Positions 47,386 to 62,268 are shown, numbered from the stretch's first letter. The stretch is DNA of 64,000 bases from Manduca sexta (GCF_014839805.1 NC_051121.1:7237116-7301115), one strand, 5' to 3'. Numbers and translations: made by a program. Notes: generated from the letters alone by a model not told the origin.

Positions 47386-50300
47386 CTGTGGACAAAAAAA
47401 TACAAATAAAAAAAAGTTCTTGCGAAATACAGCTATGTGTCAAATCCTGTCACAAATTTTAGAACACAATCCCGGATATATATTTAAAGAACCTTTAGGT
47501 ATTAGCTATCATTTATTTACTAAAGGTCAGTACTTTCTCTAGTGGAAATGAACACCAAAAAACTGTTCAGCTCTGGACCAAAAACATAATTTAGTAATAT
47601 ACCTACAAATCTACTAACGCGTACTAAACCCATGGGTCGTAGTGCAAACCATGTTATTTACTCAAGCCGTCACTTACTATAATCCACTTTCGACTTGCAA
47701 GCCTAGTCTACGTCAGGTCAACAATTCACAATCCATCTGGACGGTAGAATAATGCGTGGTGACATTACAACCGACACCTCGACGGTCATACAAATGGTAC
47801 CTCGATTTCAACTTGCGTTATCTACAAGAAAGATGGTGGTGTAAAGAAACCTGTACTAGAAATTCTTCATGATTCCAGTTCGTTTTTATTACTGTATTTA
47901 CTCAAAGTCTTCCTTTTAGTTTTACAAATCTTTATATTTATATCAGAGGAGATAACAATTGCAACATAGCAAAAGCCAAAAATACATCTCGCAAAACAGA
48001 AGTCACGATTGAAAAATATTATCTAAGATTATCATAATCTAAATTCTTCGAAACTAATCTTAGATTAAAATGCAAATTAATCAATAAATATAATTGTTAT
48101 GGAAAGCGATTATCGGCCGATTAGCGTGAAGCATTCGGCGCCACAGGAAATGGAAAGTCAAGATAAAAACAATTTGATAGTATATCAGTGCCAGTTACAG
48201 ACGATCAAACGAAATAAACACGGGTATTATAGGCATCTAGAGTTCATGCGAACTCGTCAATAGAGCATATTTATTTCACAGCCCTAGATCTATCTCCCCT
48301 AACTCCTAGAAATAGGTATGAAAGTTCTAGTAACCATCGCGACAGAATCAGCAAATAACCCATACAAACACACATCGCACAAAATTTCACGCATACAAAG
48401 ACCCACAACAAATATTCAAACAAACAGTAGCACAGTTCAATTTTCCAATTAAAACGATACTATTTTAGTTGTCAGTTCAGTGGGGTTAAAAAACCATCGG
48501 ACAAACGGGAACTAATCATATGAGCTGCATTCCACGAGCACTCGGCTCGCGCGTGACATCCAAAGTGCGCGAGCGGCTATCTTTCAATTATTATTCTCAA
48601 TTCTGGGACAGACAAGGCCGGAATCATTCCGTACAATGATTACCACTCGTGGCAGATTAGAAACAACTGGACTGCCGAACTGTATGGGCTTGGATTAACG
48701 GTTTGATGCATGATTGGTATTTATGGGTGCGCCAGAATGTAAATAACTTTTGCCTAACCATCAGCTGATTCTGTCCTGGCAAATTTGATCCGAAAGTTAT
48801 TTGTGACGTCACACACGACTAAATTTTAAATTTGAACTACAATAACACAAAGCACATCATAAAACCCATCAATTCAACGTAAAATGATATAATCACCTAA
48901 TACATGTTTATGAAAAAGAAATAACGCATTTAAAATTTGCTCTCACACAATTAAAGTGGAAGTCACGTATATTAGAAAACCAATAAACAAATAGAACAAA
49001 AGCCATGGTAAATATTCATAGTGTTGATCAAACTATAATAAACGACAAAAAGTCGACAAGACCGGCACGAAGTCGTAAAAAACGCGCGTGATGTGATATG
49101 TAATCATAAAATTGACCACACACACTTTATTATAATAAAATTGTGGAAGTTCTGTCTCACTGAAATATAAAACAACCATTATCTGATAGTAATTTTGATT
49201 CTGCCTAAAATGTATTCTTCAATTCCTAATTTTCAAGAACTACAAATCGTTCCAGATCCAAATCAAAACAAAAATAAAAAAATTACTTAAATTTATTTTC
49301 TCAAAAGCTGTATAAACTTGAAAATTCATAATATTTACCTTGCAAGTTACCTATCCATTTATAACCAACGTTATTAAACCATTTTAAATACTTTATGCAT
49401 AATAATATATTGAAGTAGTCCAGAGAGGCTATATCGAAAATGTAGAATTAAGTCATGCCGTTAACTTCTTATATAAATACATTTATAATATGCAAATACT
49501 CGCAGTAAAATCCACAAGCAGGCCTTATAAAAACAAACATCCAGGGAGCTAAACAAAAATTTATATTGCATACCATCCAACATTAGTATGTTAATACAGA
49601 CAGAAGGTTTTCTATTATTAATTCCCAACAGAATTGAATTTTCACAATGTATCTAGAATAATATAAAATATAAAAGCCGCTACGGAACGTTTAAATATTG
49701 CGGCTCGTATATATTTTATAGGTAAGCGTGGCTGGGAGATTGCATTCCACGATAAAAACTGAGCGTAGTCCATATATGCAAAATGAAGGCGGCAGCCCTT
49801 TGTGTACATCACTACATATCCATCTACAAAACAACTTATCAATCTCTCGAAAAGCAAAAAATTCCGACGGAAATACACGTCAAAGTGGCGATACATTTTT
49901 GGCATGACGTGTATCGCGTCACTCGCATAGAAAGGGTTTATGGCGCGCATATTCAACCGGCGACTCGAAGACAGGTTATTAAATACAGACGACTTCTCAA
50001 CAACTTCATAATAACTGGCCATTTTGTAAAATATCGATATCACTTCATCGATAACAAGCGGATTTAAGAATGTATCGATTGGATGTTTTTATTTTATTCT
50101 GCCATGTTAATTATTGACTTTGAGTAATAAAGGCATGCTAAATATGTAAATTGTTGAACGTAAAAAAGAAAATACGGTACATGCAAACGATGAAATTCTT
50201 TATTTATTTATATTCAAGCCTGTGTTGTGGTAGTAATTTGCAACCCACTTGCATTATAAAAATAGGCATTCAAACATGCTTATAAGTATTATAGTATCAA

Positions 50301-51794
50301 ACATAAACCAAAATACTTTAAAGGGCACTATTCTCTGCATAAATATGACTATTTATTGTAGATTGTTCACTGTAAAGTAAGGCACAACTATTTTGGACGG
50401 AAAATTGTTCTTACATTCGGGCACTTATGGACATTCTCTATCAATTTTATTATCGTATTGTATATTACAAGACATATATAAATGTGTTGTTAGATTGTAA
50501 ATCCATAACAATGGAATACGGAATACGAGCGGATGCTGCGAACGACTCTCATTTGTTATAAGACTTTGCACATTACGATATCCATTTTGAAACATGGTTC
50601 AAACGGCTTAGAGGTTGAGTCGGACACTGCGAAATGTGTGATTACTACTACGAGAAAATGGATTGACTTGGTGTGTCGGAAATCTGTAGTCGTTTTTACA
50701 TCAATATAGCAAACTATAAGTTCAGTACATAAATAATATCACTACCTATTGACTAATTAACTAATACAAAATTGCGATACAACACCATCTTTCAACTTTG
50801 TACCTCGCATAAGCATAATTAATTCTGTAGTTTGTGAAGTATTTAAAACAATATCTATATTTAATTTTATCGAACATTAGTGACGCCTTAGGCATTGCAG
50901 CGTTAGTCCTTATTTCCTATTAACTAACGACCAAGCACATTAGGGTAAATAATAGGTCATCCGCAGGGCATTCTTGGCTTAATGAAGTTTTAAACGATCT
51001 CCAGTCAATTGCCTCGTATTGATACATAGATCATTAAATTAATTAAAAAGGTATCACACTTTATTAAAAACGTAACCTATAAACAAAGTAAAAATATAAA
51101 CATAATATAACGTAAAATTCAGCGCGAAAGGAAAGCTCATAATGTAGTCGCGAGAGATCACGATATTTGTTAAGCTTTCTTGGTTCTCTATATGAAGTTA
51201 CTTATCGCCATATCGAGCACAAATTCTAATACTAAAAGATTGAGATGATTTTGGAATATGGTCTTGGATTGGTCATTGATCAAAGCTTGTGGATTCTGAA
51301 CTTAGAAAGATATATTATTAATGAAAGCATCAACACTAATATTATCGTGGTACTACAAGATTTTGCGAAATCCAATCCTAACGTAATTATTTATAAAATT
51401 AACATCGACATTTTGCATTAACGCTATTTTTCTAGTTAAAATGCAAACCACCCAACCGTTTTACATTCCAAGACGTCAAGAAAATTAGCTATAAACATGC
51501 AATATCGACGCGACGTCCCAGCAATTTCCCTGCAACATTGTAAAGTACCACATACTGAATCCTTATTAACAATTAATCATTTTAATGTGCAATTAACACT
51601 TGCAGTTAACGATACTGTCATCCCTTGGTATCATGAGATCGCGTACACCACAGACTTGGCCATAAATGAGCTCCATTTATATTTTATATTAAAGGCATAA
51701 AGATAATGACACGTTATTTTCCTAAGTCCGTTTAATATGTGAAGCATTGTGTTATATATTATTTTTTGATTAACAAGTATAAATTTAACATCCT

Positions 51795-52045
51795 AGTAAT
51801 ATTATAAATGTGAAAGTTTGTGAGGATGGATGTGTGGATGTTTGTTCCTCTTTCACGAAAAAACTACTAAACGGATTTAGATAAAACTTTACAGTAATAT
51901 TGGTTATTAGAATAATATATAAGCTACAATTTATAATCATGTGTAATTTGATAATAATATAACGATACATATCAAGTAAGTCGCAAAAAAAATTATCCCG
52001 GAAAATGTCTTCACGCGGGCGAGGCCGCGACCAAATCTTTATAAT
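51795..52045 (+). repeat. lepidopteran interspersed repeat (hallmark ACTACTAAACGGATT)
   Basis: TAATATTATAAATGTGAAAG, TTTGTTCCTCTTTCACG, AAAAACTACTAAACGGATTT and CACGCGGGCGAGGCCGCGAC occur in the order typical of a widespread lepidopteran repeat. The copy is almost full length. It lies in kibra intron 1. Confidence 0.65.
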
Positions 52046-52631
52046 TTGAACTGCAAGATATATTTTGGCAATTGTTCCAGAATTCAAAACCAAAATTTAA
52101 ACTGAAACTAAATCTCGACAAACGAAAACCTTCGATGCTACTAAGAAACAAACAGGAAAACCGTAGTACTTTCAGCGAGAAATCAAATAGATTTTAAATG
52201 CCTCTCGATGTTATCTACGTTGATAAATAAACATACGACTGTTTAAAATTACACATATTTGAATAATAATTTAATAACGTTTAAGACATTTGCGTAGACC
52301 GAGTGCAAATAAATTACGCTGTTACTCGGGGAATTTTAATCCAAGCGTTAAATAGGGTTTATTTGCGTTTTATGCAAGGATTAATTGCGTGAATCGTGTT
52401 TTTTATTTAATATCATTTGAATGTTAATTTGTCTTTTATAATGGTTTTAGATTATTTAGTTTTTTAATTATATGCAGACTGTTAGCAAAGGTAATACAGG
52501 TTCGAGGTTCGGATGACGTTTTCGAAATAAACTCACGGTCACAACAATAATAACACATAAGCACCATTATTATTATTTAAACTGTCAAAAACTATATAAT
52601 ACCGTTTAACCGTTAACATGCAGTTTCAAAC

Positions 52632-52872
52632 ATTAATTTTTACGCCCTTTTATCTCCCACAAGAGGTAGGCAGAGGCGCAACTGGTGCACCTATTTTTCG
52701 CCATACGTATTCCATCTCATGATGAGATAAGGGCCTGTCGCTGTATCAGGCACAAATTCCAGACTCCGGGCTGATACTGAGTAAAAATAAATATCACTGC
52801 CCAACCCGAGGAACGGACCAGAGACCTCAGCACTACAGTCGTACATACAACTACGCCACCAAGGCAGTCATT
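52632..52872 (-). mobile_element. tRNA-headed SINE, copy 4
   Basis: The family order is preserved: AAGAGGTAGGCAGAGGCGCA, TCTCATGATGAGATAAGG, GACCTCAGCACTACAGTCG and CTACGCCACCAAGGCAG. It lies in the 7.4-kb kibra intron. Confidence 0.72.
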
Positions 52873-54794
52873 ACATTAATTTTCATTGAAACAAAATACC
52901 AATCGCTGTCATGTTCTGCAAGTTACACTGGTCAACGTAAGAACTAACAAGCTAAAGGCCAGTGGGTGGTCTTTTGTGAAGATATATGAAAGAAAATGGC
53001 GGAAAAGCCCTAGGTGATCTCATGAATAATGCAATGGAATTCGTGTGACTTGTGTGCGAAACCGAACGCCTTGCCAATGCGAGGAGAAATTATATTACAC
53101 CGTTTGAGTTATCATAAAACGTAAAAGGCGTACAGTTTTATATCCTCCTGAAGATTATCAGCCTCAATTGGTGTTTTATGAAAATATATTTACGCGAATG
53201 TAAAACATTAAAATAAAGCATTTTTAAGCATAAAGCATTTTGCAAATATTTTCCGGATTTTATCGCGGTATTTTTATATTATAATTTTATCCCTCTTTGA
53301 AGACTTTGCAGTGTTAGTCGTCCAATAAGTCAAAGTTACAATATGTAACTACATTTAATATTTAAAAAAAATTGTATAACCCAAAAAACATTATGCTCAA
53401 TATGAAAATGTATCCAAATAACATAATTACATTCTCAGTTTGATTAAAATAGAAAGAAAAGAATTTTAAATACGTTACCAAATCTATAGTTAGAGTGCCT
53501 TTCCACTTACACTTTTTCAATGCAATTATTTTAAAATTCCATGCTCAGCAAAAAAGCAGAAATTACACAAAATATCTAAACATATTTATGACTAATTGCG
53601 ATATGGTTTAAAGACCTTTTTATCCTATACACGAACATGCAAGTTTTTATAACATTCATTCACTATAGGTGATACATATTCCAAGAAAGCAAACAAATTG
53701 CATTCCATATAACATAATTTAACAGGTTTCCACGTAAAACTGCAATAAAAAATTCATACCATCGTAAGCCGAGTTAGCTACTGCAATATCTATGCAGAAG
53801 CTAATGAATGCAACACTTGGTTGGGTTACATTTGCGTAAACAACCTATAAGTAAGCATTCCATCCATAACACGACTTATTTAGTTATTCCCCATACATAT
53901 GCTCGGGAATCTATGGGACTCACGACGTGGCAAGGCGTTTCGCATCGTATATAGGCATCAAATCATGCATTCAATGCATAATGTTAGTGTTTTTGTTTAA
54001 AAATATAGAATTTGAATTCATATGCGCTTTTTTTCGCTCCTTGCTCAGCGGATGTCGTAATATGCCTTATTTACTTGTGTATTAAGTTGAAGTAAGTCCT
54101 TCATATTAACGAGGTTTACTATAACATTAATAGAAAATATTACAGACGCCTGATTATAAATTTCAATACTGTTTCTTTGAAATCATAATACTAGATGAAT
54201 ACATCGAAATATATTTTTAATGTTCCCACACAGACATGATAAATGCATTCCACAAATAATCTAATTTCAATTTCAAATTCTCTATCAATGCGAAATCAAA
54301 ACACCTTCGTACCGTAGATTAACAATATTGAAATACATACTAACGCAGACAATATATTTATCTAGCACTTTAAGTCAGGCTAGACTTGCATCAGGCTGTT
54401 CAATAATTCATGGGAAATAAAGAAACGCACAAAAGAAACGACAGACCAGCGAGCCCCCCGGACCGCGCATTTTTCATCCGACCTGAATGACAATTGAAGG
54501 TATAGGAACCACATAAGCAAATAATTCTTTGTCATAAGTTATTTAAGTTTGCTTTATTGCTGGTATTAAATTTAAACTTGGTTTAAATGCTAAGGAGAGT
54601 AATACTTTACGAACTGGTTCTAAAAATTGTGAATTTAAAATGTTTAGTCAAAAGATGGCAGTAGTAGATCTTAACTTATCTTGTAAAGATTATATTAGTG
54701 GTATAGTTTCCTAAAACAAATATACAGAACATAATACATTTAATAAATATACAGTTAATGCCCAAAAATAAGTGTTTGATAGTTCAGTACGCAC

Positions 54795-54904
54795 GATTGA
54801 CATGGTTGATGTAGTAGGGCCCGATCTGAGGATCGTACGCCTCTTCCCAGCCCAATGGCAGCTCATTGCCGATGCAGTCCGCGAATGTCTGCGGCTTTGT
54901 GTAT
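54795..54904 (-). CDS. kibra: kibra exon 1 of those present: WW1-WW2 linker and most of WW2
   Basis: This is the most upstream kibra exon I can find. It reads [16 protein letters not shown] followed by [20 protein letters not shown]. That matches the KIBRA/WWC linker and second WW domain almost residue for residue: the first Trp is in GWEEAYD and the Tyr pair is in GPYYINH. WW domains bind PPxY peptides, and in Kibra they recruit Hippo-pathway partners at the apical cortex. The acceptor is TATCATTGTTTCAG and the donor is GTGCGT. The exon starts with the last base of a split codon and ends with C, which joins AG of the next exon to make Gln (NHVN-Q-VTQLEDP). WW1 and the start codon must lie upstream, beyond the window. 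Identity is near certain. Confidence 0.96.
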
Positions 54905-57883
54905 CTGAAACAATGATACTGCAGTTAGAATAGATATTTTATAGCAATTGAATATTTTGTCACTATCTATGTTTGGTGGAGTATATTAAACCATCTCGAA
55001 AGACAGTGAATAGACAAATGTATGAATTAATTTAAAGAAGTGTTTGGATAACATGGTTAAATATTCCATATTCGCAAAACCGATTAACTATTGGTTGAAT
55101 AATGCAAACAACAATCGAAAAGCGCTTGTATCGCAATATCAACCTATAAAATTCTAATACACGCCCAATTTATTCCTAGAATATGTTATTTATCATCGAC
55201 ACTTTTTATTTACTGGTAAGAGATAAGAACTATCGCGAAATTTAAAAATGTGTGTACACACATACTTTATGGATTTTCATTTTATCGTTTGTGTAAACAA
55301 AAAATCGTAATACATTTTACCGATCTTCGCAAACCACTTATAATAGCGCCATCTTCCGGCATATCATCTAACTACCTTTTTTTATTTCTTATTAACAATC
55401 ACAAAAACGAGGTAGAGCTCAAAATTCATAAAAACTCGTCCAATATCCAATTTCCCACGGACTCGTCTAGAAACCTACAACTATCATTAAGGCACAAATA
55501 AAACAGGTCCCCGACGATTATTTTCAATCTTCCAACCGGATAATACGCAAGTTTGGTAATGGTCTGGTCGAGTTTTGAATGTGTTTTTATATGTAAAGTG
55601 TAAACATATTGATTTTTTTACCTTTCATTTTGTAATCGCGAAGTATGTTTGGTATATAGTACCTATATTGAAAACAAAATTAAAGTGATTCGCCACTAAT
55701 CAGATTTCAATAATAATTTCGGTTATAATCAATTGCTTTATGATCATATATTTTATGACTATTCATCCAAATTAGCGCTAAGAAAAGAAGGCGAAAATTT
55801 ATTATTTGAAGAACGTTATCTAGACTCTTATAAAAACGTCTGTAGTGACCTACAATACATTCACACGCTACAGAAAGACAATTAAAAAAGCAACCACATT
55901 TTTCAAAAACCGTAAACTTGTTTAACATTAATATGGAATATAAGAAATATTTTAATATCTTACTGAATCGATCACATTAACAACAATGTTAGTGGCATAA
56001 TCGAAAGTCAGTAATTACTGGCGAGCAAAAAGTCGAAGCTAGCATATGCAAGACGCGGCTGGATAATTAATGATGGGCTAGCGCGACGCACTGGGCGTGG
56101 TGCGACGGCGCCTGGAACGATCCACTTGGAACTTGGGAGTGGGGGATAGACCTGACTATACTAGCTGATTCCAAAAGAAGTGGGGATTTGATAGAAGAAT
56201 AGGTAGTTTGTGCTACCGTCGGGAAAGAACATGGAAATTATTCAGAATCTTGTATGTTCTGTCTTGCTAATTAGGAATTAGGGTAGTACTATCAAATATC
56301 TATGTAATTTAATTAGTTCCAAGGCATGGTCTACGAAATCGCTTTCAACGTCAACGTTGCTTCGTTCGTTAGAGGTGGGACAAAATATATTAAGTAGCCC
56401 TGATAGGTGATAAACAGATAGTAATCTGTAATCAGGAAATGATATTGGATTTAATATGTAGAAAGGATTTCAATACTTGTAAATTATTTACATTATGATT
56501 CACAACGTGGAAACGAGTCGGCACAATCTCGTTTCCGATGACGAAATCGAGTGGCGTCTCAGCATTTCGCTTAACGGTTCCCGCCAGTTTTAATATGGAC
56601 TTTATACGGTAGTCGGTTATTAAATAAAGATTCCTCGGTTAATTGCCCACGTTTATGTCGATACGTGAGTTCCAAATTCACTGGTTCGGCGTTTCGTTTG
56701 TATTTTGCATGTAGTCCAAGTTATTGTATTGGTTTTTGCTTTTGCATCTATACTTTTTCTCTATAGCCTTTAGAAGTAACAATATTTTTTTTTTTCACTG
56801 CCGTGATTTCATAAACGATCTATTTGATTTGAGTGCGTTGGATGTCCGATATTGTGTATTTAATTTTTATGGAATTAATTATTGTTAGCTAGCATGTTAT
56901 TATTACTTTTACTATATTTTTTTTAAATGACAAGTCAGTTACATCAAAAATTATAGCAATTAATGAAACCCTATGCAACAACGACTAAAGTTTCTCTTTG
57001 TTCCCCAAAAAATCATTTTCTACACTCCATTCAAAATCAAAACAAAATGCAAGCAAACAAAAGAATTTTATGTAAGCTATCAGTTAATGGAGAGCTTCAA
57101 TGAAAATTCGTTACTCCTTCCGCGCGGCTACCGAACGCGGCTTCAAAACACGATATCGGGCAGGGATGGAGGGCGCGTGCGTACGCGCATAGAATGCAAC
57201 CAAGAGTGACCGAGACAGTATATACAGCAACAAGGTTGTGCGAGCGAGATAGATATAGAAACAAAGTTGTCTCCGCATAGTAACGGCAAACCAGTCTTGT
57301 CAGCGGGATGTCAAGACGAGCAAAGTTCTTGGAAACTGTGAGCTGTGTCACGGAATCCCTAGCACACATACAGGCGACGCACACAGGCGACATACGTGCC
57401 TCTGTGTTGATTTTATAGCGAAATTGGATAAGCTATCAGTTGTAATAAAATTGTTATGATTTATAACGATTTTCGTGAATAATAATTATATTAATCTGTT
57501 TACAATGACAAATGGTATCAAGACTTGGAACACTAAACACGGTATATTGTACTAGATTAGAGTTGCATGGAGTTTAATGGCACAATCCATGGCCGACGTC
57601 GACCTTCTACATTGAGTCAGGAATGAACGAATCAAGTCAGAATTAAGCCGTGACTTTGGGACCACATTTAAATCACTAGGTGGAATTCGCATGGAATACA
57701 ATACAATCGACAAAAAAAGTGTCTTTAGACTTTGAGGTTGGACATTGAGAATGAGTAAATAACAAAATAATCTTAACAGGCCAAAGGAAGTTAGGTCATT
57801 CACCGACAATAGTCGACAATACTTATCATTGTAATCACAAATCTATCTTCAATTCTATATATACAGCCGAATTTTTCGGTATG

Positions 57884-58083
57884 TACAGGCAACCACATAA
57901 TTAGCTGAATAAATTCAAAACTTCAAACTGCTTATAAAATTTTGCTAAAAAAATGTCTTCACAAATATAAAATAAAAGCGATTTACATAACTTCACACGA
58001 AGAAGAATATGTTTTAATTAAACTAAAACGTATAGGCGATTTGAAGTTTTGAATTTGTTAAACTACTTATGTGGCTCACTGTA
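57884..58083. mobile_element. mariner-like palindromic MITE
   Basis: A TA dinucleotide flanks both ends (57,884-57,885 and 58,082-58,083). The arms begin CAGGCAACCACATAA on the left and CAGTGAGCCACATAA on the complement of the right, continuing with matched AAATTCAAAACTTCAAA. A 196-bp element with TA target and CAGTGAGCC-type ends fits a mariner-derived MITE. It lies upstream of the most upstream kibra exon visible. Confidence 0.68.
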
Positions 58084-61000
58084 TAACCCTTTGCTTAGAA
58101 GATTGTATAAGAGCAAGAAATATGAATTATTAATGATTAAAAGTGATAGTTCTGATAAATATAAATAAATTACTGGCATTATTCTTAATAATAAATCCAG
58201 CATTATAAACTTATATTAGTTAATTTATTGAGCCAGAAGAAGAAGCCAGAAGGGTCATATTTTCCTTTATACAATTGCTTATAATACAAAAATGCTAATG
58301 CTAATCCTACTAACCTAGTAATTACCTTCAAACGTTACTGAAGGAAGGAAAATTTTCAATGATATCACAGCGGCATTGGAAGGTCGCATTCCTGAGATAA
58401 TACTGACAAAGAATTTTATATCTCATGATAAAGAGCAACAGCACTTGTCGATAGAAATAACATTTATCTCTATCGATAACTTGGTATTCAAACTTCATAC
58501 GTCATTTGTCAAAACATTGTAATATTTTATTCATATAAATAGAGAATATAATGTTACATTTCGCGCAACATATTTGATAAATTTGAGTAATGTTAACAAC
58601 GTAAAAACAAAAACAATTTGAAAAATAAATCTTGATTATATTTCTGATTATGCATTGTGTTGTCTTAGGTATATTAGCTAAAGGTGCTAATTCGGCCGTT
58701 ATATAATCTCCATTTTTATTGTTTACAACTTTATCTCAAACTATTCTTGTTAATGTAACTCTAGCAATAACCCTTTTTGCTAGACGTGTATTTTTCTTGA
58801 ATATCGCCATCTACCGATTAAAGTAAGAATTAAATTGTCCAGTCGTGTGCCCTTCACAAACTCAACTCGAATCCGCTTTGAACGTCTGAATATTCGTAAA
58901 AGACGTATGTATTTAGAGTCTACTTTTAAATTAAGAATATCGATGTGAAGCACGATCTATTTAATCGAATCATACTATGAACACGTGCATAATATTATTA
59001 TGATATTTGTCACATATTTTAGATAGTGAGAAATTACTAATAGCATCCAATACTAACTTGATTGAAATACAGTTATTATCTTACTATATCATGTCTCATC
59101 TTTGGAATATAATCGTCATTTTTACAAAAATCCAATATCTATCAAAGCTTCATACAAAATCCTAAAAACAGACCAAGATAACTAACCAAATAAAAATCCA
59201 AATTCCATCTACAAAATATTGCAAATCACGTCAATAAATCTACCGGTGCTTTATGCCTGCATCTCAGTCACACTGGAAAATAGCACGGGGAAGGCCAACG
59301 TACCGCACTGCGTCCGCAAATAGCATCACAAGTCGCCCGCTTAGGAATATTTGCTACATACAGTGCTCATTTCACGCCTTTAGGAACGATTTCTTCCAAA
59401 TCCTCTCACCCGACTATTCTCAAGCTGATAGTACCTTCACGTTTGCTCTATGAGACTTTATTTAAGGCCAATGTCCTGAGGACTAATCTTTAGCTCGCTG
59501 TAGTTAAGGCTCTAAGGCTTATGAAGGTTGAAGATGTAGATATGCACCAAATTGGCGCCCAGTTTCATATAATGAGTGCCACACCAAGCATATGTTTAAC
59601 AGTAATTTGGATTTTAGTGTCAGAAACATTCACAAATTAAAACAAGTTAAAAATAAATTAAACGTTAGTTATTATTAGATATCATTAGTTTATAACAAAA
59701 AGTTGTACAATTTTAAATGCCCTATTTAGCATAACAAATGTATCACACCACCAAAATTGTGAACAAACTTGCAGCGCTGAGTCGGTGCCACGCTGTCTCA
59801 TATCGACCGACAGACGGACACGCACCTACAAATGATCTATAAATATCCCCAGGGAAATATTTTAATCCGGATGGCCCGTTTAATGCACATTCCATGGACA
59901 TCGAATTGTTTTTACTCCGAGGCCAATGGCCATTTTAAATTCGACGTAAAATAATCCGTCATGAAACTGTGTCAATATACGAGAATAAGGGCTAGGTGTT
60001 AGGTGAACAACCTGTTACACGAATTCTTTAGTCATGATGTCATTTATTTTATTCTTGCCTTCTACGCTTTTAAATTAGTGGAACGTTATCTGAAAGAGTT
60101 GATTGTTCTGAAGGGAGCAAGACCTTTGTCCTATATTTGCGGTTTATCGAACAATAAAGACTGTTAACAATTTCGTAATTGTTTGCCACCAACACTTGGC
60201 TTGTTATTATCGATGGACGTAAACAAAACACAAGAATGCGGAAGGAAAAAACGAGAAGGAAACCAGTCGGTAAAATAACAATACTGATTATGTAAATAAC
60301 TCGTGCAGATACATTTATATTTATCATACATCATGACTTTGACCTGAATAATCTTTTTAAAATAACTTCCAGCTAGAACACCTTAGACGTATATACAGAG
60401 TACTAGAACTAAGAATAGAAATAATGAGTATTAAAAAAATATCAGGAACAACAATTTACTTGTTTTCTTCTATTCAAATCGTTATACTTCGAACTGTCGT
60501 ATTACAGTAGGTATGGGTATTATGTCGATACGTATTGAGCGAATTAACTAAGGCTTTCCATGCAAGCTATCCTCGACTTTTCAAAATTATCTGTTATTCA
60601 TTTGTTCTAATTTCAAACCCACCAAAAAAGAAACCGAACAAGCCAAAACTGTGCAATACACTCAATTTCAAATTTCAAATAAGAAAACATATGCGGAGAT
60701 GAGTCGATAAGCCAATGAACACACGAAATACATTCTGAATACAAATCGAAATAAACACAGACAGGAAGACTAGTCCCGCGACCAAAAAAGGAGCGTTTTT
60801 AGGGTCACAGCGATTTCCTCTGCATACCTTCGCGCTGACACATCACAATCGAATTAAATTGCTTGATCCGATACTTGGATAATCAATACATCTTTGTTTC
60901 CAACCCGTTATGCCTAATCTATGTTTGCTATTGAAACTGTTAATACAAACGTTAGTGTTTGAATTTTTTGTAAAAAACGAGTCTTATTTTAGTAGTTGTT

Positions 61001-61954
61001 TTAAATATTATATTGTAGTAGACCAAAAATATTAAGATTTATACTTTACGTTTATCTCGATCTGGTTTGAACACTTAAAAATCAATACCAAGTCTGCATA
61101 AAAATTTCCTAGTAATAAAACCGGCAGCATATTTATCGTATTGCGTCACCTACGATCACCAAATTTATCCCCCGAAAGTGGTAATTGGGTGATGGTAGAC
61201 GGTAGGATGACGTCACGTGTTCGATTGACAAACGACATTCCACTGTTGAGAGTCAGATCACGTCAGCCCCAAGGTCTCAGCTCGTCTTGACTTGAAAACT
61301 TCGATAAATAGCGTGGTTTTTATTTTGATAGCACTACGTTAGAAAATTTGTGAATTTTAAAAGATCCTTGAAACTTTTATCATTAAAATAAAAGTTATTG
61401 GAACTGCCGCAGTTACAACTGTAATATGATAACTAATAATTTATGTGCGGTTAAGTATCAATCGATATTTCCTACGCTCTAAGCAGTTATAGGTGGTTGC
61501 GCTAGGCATAACTTGATTTTAAGCCGTGTTCACTCGGTGTTACTCATAATTTAGATTGATTTTTTATTTTCTTTTTCGTTTGTTTTTAATTCTCTAAGAA
61601 TTTACTATTAGTAATGCTAAAGAAATTATTCCATATCTAGCCCTATTTCAAATTCGCCAACAAGTATACCATGGTCAATTCCCTTTACAAATCTGACGTA
61701 TACTCACCTAAAACATCCAAAGTCGCCATTTCATTATCTAATCCAATAATTAAACATACAAATTGAGCGCAATCGACACTCACTTATAATGTTGCACGCG
61801 AGTGACGGACGCACGGACAACGTTGCATAAACACTATGTATAAGGTTTCCGCTTGAATCACGCAGCATGCCAACCGACTTCGTCACGGCGCGTGCGACAC
61901 AATAACATTGACGATCACGACTTCGCTCAATATTCGATAATACGTTATCGTATT

Positions 61955-62268
61955 GTGGTGACAAGCCTCCGGGGGTACGTGCAACTCTTGTGCTGTTTGA
62001 GCCAAAGATTTTAATTGTTCGACTTTTGACTCAATCATCGACTAAGTTCTCAGCCAGTTCATGGCTCATGATAATTGGCAAGACTTTATTAGAGCTAGGT
62101 ACTAGAATAATGTGGTGACAAGCCTCCGGGGGTACGTGCAACTCTTGTGCTGTTTGAGTCAAACTACTTTTCTAATTGTTTGACTTTTGAGTCAATTATC
62201 GACTAAGTTCTCAGCCAGTTCATGGGTCATGATAATTATCAAGGCTTTATTTAAGCTATACACTAGAA
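61955..62268. repeat. 157-bp direct tandem duplication
   Basis: The block beginning GTGGTGACAAGCCTCCGGGG at 61,955 is repeated at 62,112, with matching CAACTCTTGTGCTGTTTGAG, CGACTAAGTTCTCAGCCAGT and CATGATAATT in the same order and spacing. The first about 45 bp are identical; the rest has diverged by substitutions and small indels. It encodes no obvious product. Confidence 0.85.

Larger units (their letters stand above)
47386..54794 (-). other. kibra intron 1 of those complete in the window (7.4 kb)
   Basis: This intron splits WW2 after the NHVN-Q codon. It contains SINE copy 4 (52.6-52.9 kb) and the interspersed repeat at 51.8-52.0 kb. ORFs at 49.6-50.1 kb on both strands are short, overlap one another and show no homology I recognise. 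Otherwise AT-rich. Confidence 0.75.

Noticed and set aside
49642..50067. Overlapping ORFs of 133 (minus) and 94 (plus) codons
   Set aside because: They lie opposite each other in intron sequence with no recognisable motif; probably chance.
57097..57393. 98-codon minus-strand ORF in a CpG-richer patch, considered as a WW1 or 5' exon of kibra
   Set aside because: The translation (Cys-rich, SPVCVACMCARDSVTQL) has no WW features and no phase-compatible donor to the next exon was seen.
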